Of a stretch of DNA of 64,000 nt, positions 16,497 through 24,344 are shown piece after piece. The position numbers and the translations under genes are program-made. The DNA comes from a bacterium (GTDB lineage: Bacteria; Actinomycetota; Acidimicrobiia; Spongiisociales; Spongiisociaceae): NCBI GenBank assembly GCA_028821265.1, contig JAPPGU010000082.1, forward strand, positions 1-64,000, in the 5' to 3' direction. The first letter of the stretch is position 1. Each line of letters opens with the position of its first letter. The notes beneath the pieces are model-generated. The model did not search any database. It was not told the DNA's origin and worked only from the letters and a program-made list of their open reading frames with translations.

Positions 16497-17419
16497 GCGC
16501 CGGCGGGGGAGCGCCGGGCTTCCACCCGTCGATGCGGGGTCCTCACGCTCGAGCCCGGCGGCGGCGGGCACGGGTCGCATGGTTCGTCCTGGCGGGCGCC
16601 GTCGTGCTGCTTGGGGCGGTGGTGGCTGCGGGTGGCTTGCTGAGGCGCTCGGTCATCCTGGACCTGGTCTCGTTCTGGCCGGGCTGGGTCGTCACGGCGG
16701 GGGTGTTCCTCATCCACCGGCGCGTGTCGAGAGTCCGGCAGCGTTTTCCCGGCTACGGCTTGGGTTCTGTGTTGCCGTACTCGCTGACGGGATGGCTGGT
16801 TGTCGTGCTGGTCCTCCACCTGGCCGGCTGGGAGTTGCTGCCGTCGTCAGCAGACCGGCTGGAGGGTCCGGCCATCACCGATCGGATCGGGGCCACCGCC
16901 ATGGATGTACGGCTTGACGGAGCGGTGATCTTGGAGACGGACACCGACCTCCTCTACGAGGTGTCCAGCTTGCCTTCGACAGGCGGAGTGGCGCCTCCCC
17001 GAGGCGAGGAGCTTCTGACCGGGGACGACCTGGAGGTACTGCTCCGGGAGGGGCCGGAGGCAGGATGGTTCGGATCTGCCGGATGGAATCTGGCCCTCAA
17101 CCCCGGCCGCGACTGGGCTGTGGCCGTTTCGGCCGCGGAGGTGGATGCGGATCTCAGGCATCTGTCGCTCAGGTCCCTTCGAGTGGAGGCAGCGGGTGCG
17201 ATCCGGCTCGGACCGGCGCGGGGCGACGTGCCGGCATTGCTGGCCGGCGACCTGGTGGTCGAGATCCCTGCGGAGGTGTCCGTGGAACTCTCCGGGCCGG
17301 CCACGGTCGGGCCGGGGTGGGAGGACGGCGCCGATGGCAGGAGTTTCCAGGGCGGCGGAGCGGGCCGTTACCTGATCGAGGTCGATCCGGATTCGGATGT
17401 GGTGGTGAACCAGGTATGA
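16493..17419 (+). CDS. Membrane protein of unknown function with beta-rich C-terminal domain
   Basis: 308 residues from a GTG overlapping the previous stop. A basic start is followed by about four membrane segments (about 25-46, 55-76, 92-112 and weaker), in an arrangement recalling the LiaF/DUF5668 membrane module. The C-terminal half is predicted beta-rich and repetitive (V-R-L-D-G-A-V, then L-R-S-L-R-V-E-A-A-G-A-I and V-E-I-P-A-E-V-S-V-E-L-S-G), like the toast-rack domains of LiaF or DUF4097 envelope proteins. That comparison is by pattern only. The coupled upstream LytR_C gene suggests a cell-envelope role. Confidence 0.6.
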   Translation: MSAGGGAPGFHPSMRGPHARARRRRARVAWFVLAGAVVLLGAVVAAGGLLRRSVILDLVSFWPGWVVTAGVFLIHRRVSRVRQRFPGYGLGSVLPYSLTGWLVVVLVLHLAGWELLPSSADRLEGPAITDRIGATAMDVRLDGAVILETDTDLLYEVSSLPSTGGVAPPRGEELLTGDDLEVLLREGPEAGWFGSAGWNLALNPGRDWAVAVSAAEVDADLRHLSLRSLRVEAAGAIRLGPARGDVPALLAGDLVVEIPAEVSVELSGPATVGPGWEDGADGRSFQGGGAGRYLIEVDPDSDVVVNQV

Positions 17420-17425
17420 CGAACC

Positions 17426-17446
17426 CGGGACACGGGACACGGGCCG
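17426..17446 (+). repeat. Heptanucleotide CGGGACA-type repeat
   Basis: Two exact CGGGACA units followed by CGGGCCG lie seven bases after the stop of the upstream membrane-protein gene. Unit length equals that of the CTAGTTG arrays elsewhere in the window, but the sequence differs and carries no in-register stop. CACGGGC units at 41147-41160 are a rotated relative. Confidence 0.6.
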
Positions 17447-17477
17447 GTAACCTGACCGGCGAGGGATCGGGCGAGCT

Positions 17478-18764
17478 ATGAACCAGCAGGATCGGGAAAG
17501 GCTTACCAGGCACGACTGGCTGCGCGGCGTAGGCGTTGCGGCCTGGAGCATCGTGGGCATCTTCGCGGTGATCGCGGTCGTGGCCTGGGCTGTTTACCAG
17601 GTGCGGATCATCTGGGCGCCGCTGATATTCGCGGTGCTCCTCGTCTACCTGGTCAAACCGCCGATCGACTTCCTCGAGCGTTACAAGATCCCGCGGGTGG
17701 GCGGGGGCTGCCTCGTCTACCTGGTGCTAGGCGGCATATTGGTGCTGATCGGCACCTTGATCGTTCCGATCATCAGCCGCCAGACCGTCGAGCTGGTCGA
17801 CCAGGTCCCCGACGTGATCGACAGCACCTTCAACCTGGTGGCCGATCTGGCCGCGTCTCTCAACCTCCCGGTCGAGTTGGCGGGCGTCGACTCGATATCC
17901 GACGAGTTGGTGGGCTGGTTCTCGGATCCTTCCAACCGTGAGGTGATCCTGGAGGGACTCACCCGGGCGGGGGAGCTGGCCAGGGGGCTGGTGGAGGGGG
18001 TGGTGGTCGTACTGCTCGCCCCCGTGCTGGCCTTCTACATCGTCGTGGATGCCCACAATCTCCGCAGGGCGGCGGAGCGCCTGGTCCCGGCGACCGATCG
18101 GGCCGAGGTGATCCATCTGGCCCGGCAGGTGGGCAAGGCCCTGGGCGGCTTTGTCCGGGGCCAGCTGGTGGTAGCGGCCATCGTCGGGATCCTGTCCAGC
18201 ACGGTGCTGTGGATCCTCGACCTTCCGTTCTGGTTGATAGTCGGCCTGCTGGCCGGGCTGCTGAACGTCGTGCCTTTCATAGGTCCCTGGGTGGGAGGGG
18301 CGCTCGGGGTGGCGACCGCGCTGATCGTGGGAGATCCGATCCGAGCCATCTGGGTCGTCGTCGCCTTCCTCATCATCCAGCAGTTCGACAACCATCTGGT
18401 GAGCCCCATGGTGCTGCGGGTGGCCGTCCACCTGAGCCCGGTCACCATCATCCTGGCGCTGCTGGCGGGCGGATCCATCGGTGGCCTGCTGGGCGTGCTC
18501 ATCGCCGTGCCGACCACCGCGGTCTTCAAGATCATCATCGGCCATCTGTGGCGCACCCGCGTGCTCGGAGAGTCCTGGGAACAGGCTGCTTCGGCCGTGG
18601 TGGTGGAGTACGAGGTTGAGCCCTTGCGCGAGCGTTTCCGTCGTGGTGGGACGGAGGCGGGCCGGGCGCGTGAGGACGACGAGACAGCACCGGACGCCGT
18701 CGCCGACGCCGCCGACCCGGACCGGACAGGATCGGGCGAAAACGCCTCCTTGACGGATAACTGA
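17478..18764 (+). CDS. AI-2E family transporter
   Basis: 428 residues. The N-terminus is cytoplasmic, with about seven or eight membrane helices in the usual family order and a soluble region near 125-185 between helices 3 and 4. The signature region P-F-I-G-P-W-V-G-G-A and the downstream Q-Q-F-D-N-H-L-V-S-P-M-V-L segment (family Q-x-x-E/D-N-x-x-x-x-P) are clear. The C-terminal 50 residues are charged and probably disordered. Members export varied small molecules or ions; the name does not establish autoinducer-2 transport. The next gene starts four bases after the stop. Confidence 0.92.
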   Translation: MNQQDRERLTRHDWLRGVGVAAWSIVGIFAVIAVVAWAVYQVRIIWAPLIFAVLLVYLVKPPIDFLERYKIPRVGGGCLVYLVLGGILVLIGTLIVPIISRQTVELVDQVPDVIDSTFNLVADLAASLNLPVELAGVDSISDELVGWFSDPSNREVILEGLTRAGELARGLVEGVVVVLLAPVLAFYIVVDAHNLRRAAERLVPATDRAEVIHLARQVGKALGGFVRGQLVVAAIVGILSSTVLWILDLPFWLIVGLLAGLLNVVPFIGPWVGGALGVATALIVGDPIRAIWVVVAFLIIQQFDNHLVSPMVLRVAVHLSPVTIILALLAGGSIGGLLGVLIAVPTTAVFKIIIGHLWRTRVLGESWEQAASAVVVEYEVEPLRERFRRGGTEAGRAREDDETAPDAVADAADPDRTGSGENASLTDN

Positions 18765-18768
18765 CTCC

Positions 18769-19851
18769 ATGCTTGACATCCTGGTGCTGTCCGGCCTGGG
18801 CTTGGCTGTCCTGCGCGGGTACCGGCGGGGAGTGCTGCGCGCGGTCACTGGCCTGGTGGTTCTTGTGGTCGGGATTGTGGTGGCGTACCGGGCCGGGCCC
18901 ATCGGGCAGGGCGTGGTCGAGTCGTGGACCGGTGCCAGCCCCCTCACCTCGCGGTTCATCGCGTCAGCGGTGGTGTTCCTGGTGGTGTTCGTGGGGGCCC
19001 GGCTGCTGATCAGCCGGCTCCTCGCCCTGTCGGGACCGGCGCAGCTGCTGGATCAGATCGGAGGGGCGCTCGTCTCGGCGGCAGCGTTCGCGGTGGTGGC
19101 CGGCCTGCTGATCCTGGCCGTTGCGAGCGCGCCCTACCTCCCGGCTGGGGTCGGGCAGGTGCTCGATCAGTCGAGAGCCGTCGCCCTCGTCACATCGGAG
19201 GGACCGCGCTTCACCCCGGGCATCAGCCGGCTTCTGGGCGACCGCATCCTGGAGTCCTACTTGAATCTCCAGAGGCTGTCGGAGGGAAGTCCGGCGCTTC
19301 GCGACGGCGTTGGCGAAGTCGTTGACGTTGGCGGCGGCGGGGTCGATACATCCCCGGTGGGGGAAGTGGTGGAGGACCTTGCCGTTCCGGTAATCCAGCT
19401 GCTCGACAGGCTGGTGGTGATCGAGGGCGACGAGCGGGTGGAGATCCCCCCGGTTGGCGAGCCGGTGGAGGATCGCCCCGATCTGGCCACCGAGTTGCTG
19501 GACAGGCTCAACCTGATGCGGATCGAGGAGGGCGAGGAGCCACTCGCCTGGTCGGCGGCCTTAGCCGAGATCGCCGCCGGACACGGAGTCGAGATGTATG
19601 CCGAGGGCTACTTCTCCCACGTCTCGCCGGTCACCGGATCGGTTGCGGATCGGCTTGCCGCGCAGGGGATACCGTTCCGGGTCGCCGGCGAGAACCTGGC
19701 CCTCAACCCGACCGTGGACGGCGTCCACGGCGGCCTGGCCGCATCGCCCAGTCATCGCGCCACCATGCTGGAGGCCCGCTTCACCCGCGTGGGGATCTCC
19801 GTATACGACGGTCCGCTCGGGCTGATGGTGGTCCAGGTGTTCACGGGGTGA
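18769..19851 (+). CDS. CvpA-like membrane domain fused to an extracellular CAP/SCP domain
   Basis: 360 residues. Residues 1-125 form a CvpA-type module with about four membrane helices (G-Y-R-R-G-V-L-R after the first helix is typical). A linker of about 110 residues follows. Residues about 240-360 are a CAP (SCP/PR-1) domain: L-L-D-R-L-N-L-M-R, H-G-V-E-M-Y-A-E-G-Y-F-S-H with the family histidines, G-E-N-L-A, then S-H-R-x-x-M-L and F-x-R-V-G-I. CAP domains occur in secreted proteins binding sterols, lipids or cell-wall parts; the anchor would hold it at the cell surface. The end overlaps the next gene (GTGA). Confidence 0.85.
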   Translation: MLDILVLSGLGLAVLRGYRRGVLRAVTGLVVLVVGIVVAYRAGPIGQGVVESWTGASPLTSRFIASAVVFLVVFVGARLLISRLLALSGPAQLLDQIGGALVSAAAFAVVAGLLILAVASAPYLPAGVGQVLDQSRAVALVTSEGPRFTPGISRLLGDRILESYLNLQRLSEGSPALRDGVGEVVDVGGGGVDTSPVGEVVEDLAVPVIQLLDRLVVIEGDERVEIPPVGEPVEDRPDLATELLDRLNLMRIEEGEEPLAWSAALAEIAAGHGVEMYAEGYFSHVSPVTGSVADRLAAQGIPFRVAGENLALNPTVDGVHGGLAASPSHRATMLEARFTRVGISVYDGPLGLMVVQVFTG

Positions 19852-20270
19852 CCAGCGGGTTGACCCCCATCGCCGCCGAACTGGCCTCTGCCCTGGTGGC
19901 CGCCTACGCGCCCTACGTCCGGGACAGGGTCGCCCGCCTCGGCCTGGAGGCCCCGCCGAGTCTGGAAGATGCCATCGAGGAGGGCAGTCGGTGGCTGGAG
20001 ACAGCCCTCCCGGACCTGCTCGGACGACCCTTCGTGAGCCAGGACCGGGGACCCCTGGAGCTGTTCCAGGAAGCCCTCAGGTTCCCGACCGCGGTTCTGG
20101 AGCGGGCCGGGCATCAGCCCGTGCCCCGCGACGAACTGGTGGCCAACGCACTGCCCGGAGACCTGTTCGACCTGGCGCCCGCATCATCCAACGACCTGGG
20201 CGAGGCAGCCTGGAAAGCCCACCTGGTTTGGGGAGCCTCCAAGGCGGCCGCGATGACCAGGCCGGTGTGA
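19848..20270 (+). CDS. Hypothetical protein
   Basis: 140 residues from a GTG overlapping the CvpA-CAP stop, which supports expression in the same operon. I do not recognise the family. It is mostly helical, with no signal peptide, membrane segment or cysteine. Its middle has E-E-G-S-R-W-L-E, then L-L-G-R-P-F and G-P-L-E-L-F-Q-E-A-L-R-F-P-T; the end has A-W-K-A-H-L-V-W-G-A-S-K-A. Codon use matches its neighbours, so it is probably a real core-type gene rather than a shadow. About 160 bases without a clear gene separate it from the HNH gene; they are richer in A and T near 20370-20400. Confidence 0.7.
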   Translation: MTSGLTPIAAELASALVAAYAPYVRDRVARLGLEAPPSLEDAIEEGSRWLETALPDLLGRPFVSQDRGPLELFQEALRFPTAVLERAGHQPVPRDELVANALPGDLFDLAPASSNDLGEAAWKAHLVWGASKAAAMTRPV

Positions 20271-20430
20271 CGCGTCCGATCCCAGGGTCTTCCTGCGAAG
20301 CCCGACGGGCGGACGTGGTCGGGGATTCAACGGTCGAGTTTTCGGGGTCCGCTGGATCAGCCGGTAAGCATTTTGCCGTATTTTTCTATTATGTACATGG
20401 TGCGGCGGTGTTTTGTCACAGGGGCACGTT

Positions 20431-21672
20431 ATGTTGGTTGATGTGTACGAAGCACCGACCTTTCATGACGCGGACTCGATCCTGGTCGCTGAGAACAACC
20501 TCAAGGACGCCCAGCGGGAGATCGACCGGCTCCGGGGCCGCCAACTCGCCTGGTTGAAGATGGTGGTCCGCCATCGGGGGATCGTCAGGGACGGATACCG
20601 CTCCCTGGTCGACTGGACAGCCTCTCGGCTTGACATACCTCATGCGGTCGCCCGTGATCTCGCCTACCTGGCCCTCCGGCTGGACGACGATCGGATCGAT
20701 TTGATACAGCGAGGGCATCTGCCGTACGACCGGACCGTGTCCCAACAACGCCTCCTCCAAGCCGGAGCAACCCCCGCCGATGTCGCCGCGTCAGAGGATC
20801 TGGACCTGGCCGCAGTGACCAAGCTGGCCACCAGGTTCCGCAAGCTCAGCCGGGGCGACGAGCGCAGTGCCTTCGAGAGACAGTACGTGAACCTGAGAGT
20901 GTCCGAAGACGGCGCCGTATGGCACCTCTCAGGCAGGCTCACCGCCACCGACGGACAAGTGGTACGCCAAGCTCTAGACCGCCGCGCCGACCACATACCA
21001 CCCATCACCTCTCAACCGGATACTGAGTTGACACCCGCTCAGAAACAGGCCATAGGCCTGACCACCATGGCCCAAGACGACCTGGACCAACACCTCCAAC
21101 CAGGCGACCCCGCCGGCCGGGAACCCGTCATCATGCTGATCAAAGACCAAACCCTCGCCGACCAGTCCGCCAACACCCAAGGCGTTGAGGTGTTCAACGG
21201 ACCCCGCGTCGGTCCTCAGGCAGTGGAGACGGTCGAGTGCGAAGGACGGGTCGAACCCGTCATCATCCAAGACGACCAAGTGGTGGACACCGGTCCACCC
21301 CAGCGTCAGACTCCCAAACGGCTCCGCCGGGCCGTGCTCGCACGGGACCGCAAATGCGTCATCGACTCATGCCAAAGCGGCTACCGGCTCCAGACCCACC
21401 ACGTCATCCCCAGACGCAACGGCGGTCCCGACACGGCCGACAACCTGGCGACGCTGTGCTGGTACCACCACCACATCGCCATTCACCGAAGGGGACACCG
21501 CATCGACCCCCAAACACCACCACACCGCCGCCGCCTTCTACCACCCCGAACCTGGGTCCACTACCGGCACCCCACCAACGTCGAATACTTCAGCCCCCAC
21601 CAACAGCAACAGCGCGCTTACCAGGCCTTCCTCGATAAGTACCACCCCCAACAACCCCACCCCGGCGGATAG
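20431..21672 (+). CDS. DUF222/HNH endonuclease domain protein
   Basis: 413 residues from the ATG at 20431; an upstream TTG at 20413 is possible. The N-terminal 250 residues match the DUF222 (13E12-repeat) helical domain, with L-A-Y-L-A-L-R-L and G-R-L-T-A-T-D-G-Q. The C-terminus has an HNH nuclease: R-D-R-K-C then C-Q-S-G-Y-R-L-Q-T-H-H-V-I-P-R, the N of D-N-L-A-T-L-C and final H-H-H. All zinc and catalytic positions appear intact. These proteins are many-copied and mobile-looking in actinobacteria; the function is unproven. Base composition is poorer in GC than its neighbours, suggesting transfer. Confidence 0.88.
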   Translation: MLVDVYEAPTFHDADSILVAENNLKDAQREIDRLRGRQLAWLKMVVRHRGIVRDGYRSLVDWTASRLDIPHAVARDLAYLALRLDDDRIDLIQRGHLPYDRTVSQQRLLQAGATPADVAASEDLDLAAVTKLATRFRKLSRGDERSAFERQYVNLRVSEDGAVWHLSGRLTATDGQVVRQALDRRADHIPPITSQPDTELTPAQKQAIGLTTMAQDDLDQHLQPGDPAGREPVIMLIKDQTLADQSANTQGVEVFNGPRVGPQAVETVECEGRVEPVIIQDDQVVDTGPPQRQTPKRLRRAVLARDRKCVIDSCQSGYRLQTHHVIPRRNGGPDTADNLATLCWYHHHIAIHRRGHRIDPQTPPHRRRLLPPRTWVHYRHPTNVEYFSPHQQQQRAYQAFLDKYHPQQPHPGG

Positions 21673-21694
21673 CCATAGGTTTTATCCAGCAGAT

Positions 21695-22468
21695 CTAAGC
21701 CGGTACTTTGCGCGCTTCGACAAGGGCGAACTCCCTGTCGCGATAACTGCGCGTGGTAATGGTGGGCCGCTGGAATCCGGCCTCGACGAAGAGGGAGCGC
21801 AGTCTCGCCGGATTGAGTGCCGTGTTTCTCTCTTGGTTCGCGACAAACGCCGAGATGCGGCGGGCCAGCTCCTCGAACGGCAAGTCGGACATGTCGGGCC
21901 ACCACGTTCGAGCATCGTTGGCTATCTGTATCCAGCGGTCCAGTCTTTCTGTTCGCTCGGGCCTCGAGTCAAGTTTCGTCCCGGGTAGGCGGACCGTGGT
22001 GAGGGTGATTCCCTTCGGCGACAGCGGAGCGCACCATGCGGCCAGGAGCTTCCTCAACTCGTCGGTGGAAAACCGGGGCAAGAACGAATCGCTCACGATG
22101 ATGTCATAGAAGCTCGGCCTCCGGTGGTCGATGGCGTCTCCTACCAGCAACTCCGGTGCTGCCGCCTCAACGCGCTCTGCGTACGCGGCAGTGCCCAATA
22201 GTGGTGTCGGACAGAGGTCGATAACGGTCACCTTGGCGGAATCAGCCAGTTGGCTGTAGACCAACTCATACATCGCGTAGTCAGCAGAGCCACTGATGAG
22301 GACTCGGAGGTCGTCTCGTCCGGCGCCCACTTCGGCTATCGAGCTACGAAAGAAGGGAGCATGCCACGACGGGGTGGAAACGAGGTCAAGCAGCCGGAGG
22401 TGCTTCCAAGTGCCGTGATACCAATCGCACGACGACGCACCCGTCTGGACGCAGGTCCCCATGCCCAT
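21695..22468 (-). CDS. Putative SAM-dependent methyltransferase
   Basis: 257 residues (or 255 from the next ATG at 22462). The Rossmann motif I region is L-R-V-L-I-S-G-S-A-D-Y-A-M-Y, followed by an acidic loop in V-T-V-I-D-L-C-P-T-P, V-G-D-A-I-D for the adenine site, and Y-D-I-I-V-S-D-S-F-L-P before strand 4. These fit a class I methyltransferase, although motif I (G-S-A-D-Y) is atypical. The C-terminal F-x-E-A-G-F-Q-R-P motif is common in such enzymes. The substrate is unknown. It lies 84 bp downstream of the CmoM-like gene on the same strand and converges on the HNH gene. Confidence 0.7.
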   Translation of the reverse strand: MGMGTCVQTGASSCDWYHGTWKHLRLLDLVSTPSWHAPFFRSSIAEVGAGRDDLRVLISGSADYAMYELVYSQLADSAKVTVIDLCPTPLLGTAAYAERVEAAAPELLVGDAIDHRRPSFYDIIVSDSFLPRFSTDELRKLLAAWCAPLSPKGITLTTVRLPGTKLDSRPERTERLDRWIQIANDARTWWPDMSDLPFEELARRISAFVANQERNTALNPARLRSLFVEAGFQRPTITTRSYRDREFALVEARKVPA

Positions 22469-22533
22469 AGCTTCCGTGATCGTAGATCATCTGCCCACTA
22501 AGCAAGGGCAACACCCCAGACCACCGCCAGGCG

Positions 22534-22552
22534 GTCACTCTGTCTGAGTGAC
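22534..22552 (-). terminator. Small hairpin after the CmoM-like gene
   Basis: GTCACTC and GAGTGAC can pair perfectly over seven bases around a five-base loop, directly beside the CmoM-like stop codon. No T tract follows on the minus strand, so it may be a weak terminator or an mRNA-end structure rather than an intrinsic terminator. Confidence 0.4.
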
Positions 22553-23347
22553 TCACGCGTCCCCTGCGGGTGGTCCGACCCACCGGCAGGTCAGGTGGGT
22601 GTGTTGACCGAGTGACGCGAAGGGTTCGGATCGACAAACCGCCTTCTCCAGTTCAATGAGTTGATTGAGCGTCTGCGGTCCACCTAGTTGGTCGACCACA
22701 TGATCGTGGAAGATCCGGATGCCCGCCCTTGCAGTCACTTCCAGATCGTGGTCTTCGAGCCACGAGACCACCACCTCGTTGTCCAGGGCGGTTGCGCCTT
22801 CCCCCCATCCCCGCCTGATCGGGCCGGTCCGATAGTCCTCGAGGGCAGCTTGGAAGTCACCGGCGAGGGTTCGCTTGAGGAGAGAAGCGAAGCGGTTGTA
22901 GAACATCAGGGATACCTGACCGCCTTGCTTCACCAGCCGCGCCAGGTCTCTAACGGCAGACTTCGGATCTTCGAGCCACTCGAGGACTGCGTGACACAGT
23001 ACGAGGTCGAACTTCTCGTCCGCGATGTTCGCGTACTCCTGAATCGACAGATGACGCATTTCGATCGCATCGGCGACTCCGGACTCCGCAGCCCTTATAG
23101 CCGCCTTGGCGAGCATCTCCGCAGAGGCGTCACACAGGACCACTGAATGGCCCAGTCTGGCCAGTCGAACCGCCATGTGTCCAGATCCGCCTCCGGCATC
23201 AAGGATGCGCAACGGCTGATCGGCCAATCCCGGCACATCGTCGTGCAGCACGCTCCAGAGAACGGCGAGTCTGACGGCGCCCTTGGTGGAGCCGTAGATG
23301 TCGGAATCAAACTGGTCTGCGATCCCATCGAAGCTGACGTCACCCAC
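22553..23347 (-). CDS. cmoM: CmoM-like tRNA uridine-34 carboxymethoxy methyltransferase
   Basis: 264 residues. It matches the gammaproteobacterial CmoM (SmtA) pattern along its length: F-D-G-I-A-D-Q-F near the start, I-Y-G-S-T-K-G-A-V-R-L-A-V-L-W, motif I L-D-A-G-G-G-S-G-H, the C-D-A-S-A-E-M-L acidic strand end, C-H-A-V-L-E-W, L-M-F-Y-N, and late G-I-R-I-F-H-D-H with E-P-F-A-S-L-G-Q-H-x-H. CmoM methylates cmo5U34 to mcmo5U34 in certain tRNAs; it needs CmoA and CmoB products, and neither gene is in the window. The gene lies 88 bp downstream of tRNA-Arg on the same strand, in a lower-GC patch, suggesting horizontal origin. The specific function is inferred. Confidence 0.8.
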   Translation of the reverse strand: MGDVSFDGIADQFDSDIYGSTKGAVRLAVLWSVLHDDVPGLADQPLRILDAGGGSGHMAVRLARLGHSVVLCDASAEMLAKAAIRAAESGVADAIEMRHLSIQEYANIADEKFDLVLCHAVLEWLEDPKSAVRDLARLVKQGGQVSLMFYNRFASLLKRTLAGDFQAALEDYRTGPIRRGWGEGATALDNEVVVSWLEDHDLEVTARAGIRIFHDHVVDQLGGPQTLNQLIELEKAVCRSEPFASLGQHTHLTCRWVGPPAGDA

Positions 23348-23435
23348 TGCGGCCCACCTCGTGTTCCCGACTGCTCCCGCTTGATGCGTCCGCCTGCCGC
23401 GCTTCGCCGTATTGTCGTTGTCGTGGCGGCGGCTG

Positions 23436-23508
23436 CGCCCGCGGCAGGATTCGAACCTGCGACCTACCGCTTAGGAGGCGGTTGCTCTATCCCCTGAGCT
23501 ACGCGGGC
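23436..23508 (-). tRNA. tRNA-Arg (anticodon CCT)
   Basis: On the minus strand: acceptor GCCCGCG/CGCGGGC, D-stem GCTC/GAGC, anticodon stem ACCGC/GCGGT with loop CTCCTAA, T-stem GCAGG/CCTGC with loop TTCGAAT. The anticodon CCT reads AGG. The CCA end is not encoded. It borders the accessory patch at 20271-23350; no attachment-site duplicate of its 3' end was seen on the far side. Confidence 0.97.
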
Positions 23509-23642
23509 GGGATCGGTGACGGGCCGGATGGGGACCGCAAATGGTAGCGGCGCGCATGGACCAGATCGGGGAGGGGCGATGCATCGCGTCCGGATCCCGT
23601 ACCGCAGTCCTCGCTTATATGATTCAGTGACACCGTTAGCGG

Positions 23643-24236
23643 ATGGAAGTAACCATGGACCGCGACGCATCCGGGGTCGGGACCGGACTCGATCAGGCCG
23701 ATGTCGCCGACCTGCTCACGCTGGCGCGCCTGTTGAGCGCCCCGATCATGCTCTGGCTGGTGTCGAATCGCAGCATGGACGCCGCGGTTCTGGTGGTTGT
23801 TATTGCCTGGTGGACGGACTTCCTGGACGGCCGCCTGGCCCGCAGAGCTCATCGTGAGACCCGCTTGAAGGACTGGGACCTGCGCGCTGATGCCTGGTTG
23901 GCCAGCGCGGCGGGCCTGGGTCTGGGATTGGCAGGCTACTTCTCGTGGTGGGCGGCCGTGCCCCTCGCCGCAGTGGTTCTGGTCATGTCGGTCCTGGTGT
24001 CCAATCCCGCCGCGGTCATGGTGGGCGTCGCCGCGCAGTACGGGATGTTCATCATGGCGTTGTACCTCTGGGCCGACCTTTGGTGGTTGGTCGTCCTGCA
24101 TGTGATCGTCTTCCTGTTGGCGGGCTGGAGGAGGTTCTGGGATGTGGTGTGGCGGGCTTTCTGGGCGGGCCTCGCCGGCTTGGTGACGGGGCGCCGCCGG
24201 CATCGTCGCTTGGTCCTTGACGACTGGGCGGAGTGA
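23643..24236 (+). CDS. CDP-alcohol phosphatidyltransferase-like membrane protein
   Basis: 197 residues with about four to five membrane helices. The CDP-alcohol phosphotransferase motif D-x2-D-G-x2-A-R-x8-G-x3-D-x3-D is partly present: T-D-F-L-D-G-R-L-A-R at about 60-68 is perfect, but the second half reads R-L-K-D-W-D-L-R-A-D, where the glycine is replaced by lysine and the spacing is one residue short. Family members make phospholipids such as phosphatidylglycerophosphate or phosphatidylinositol phosphate. With the altered motif, activity is uncertain. The C-terminus is rich in Arg/His. bpa follows about 108 bp downstream. Confidence 0.7.
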   Translation: MEVTMDRDASGVGTGLDQADVADLLTLARLLSAPIMLWLVSNRSMDAAVLVVVIAWWTDFLDGRLARRAHRETRLKDWDLRADAWLASAAGLGLGLAGYFSWWAAVPLAAVVLVMSVLVSNPAAVMVGVAAQYGMFIMALYLWADLWWLVVLHVIVFLLAGWRRFWDVVWRAFWAGLAGLVTGRRRHRRLVLDDWAE

Positions 24237-24344
24237 GGATCCCCGGCGAGCGGAGGGAAGGCCGGGAATCGTGATAGTCTCGAATCCGCTCTCCCCAGGA
24301 GCTCCCGCTCCGTGCCATTTACCGACCGATATGGAGGAGACCCC

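Noticed and set aside
20271-23508. Integrated mobile island at tRNA-Arg with attachment sites
   Set aside because: No integrase and no direct repeat of the tRNA 3' end was found on the far side; only lower GC and unusual gene content support transfer.
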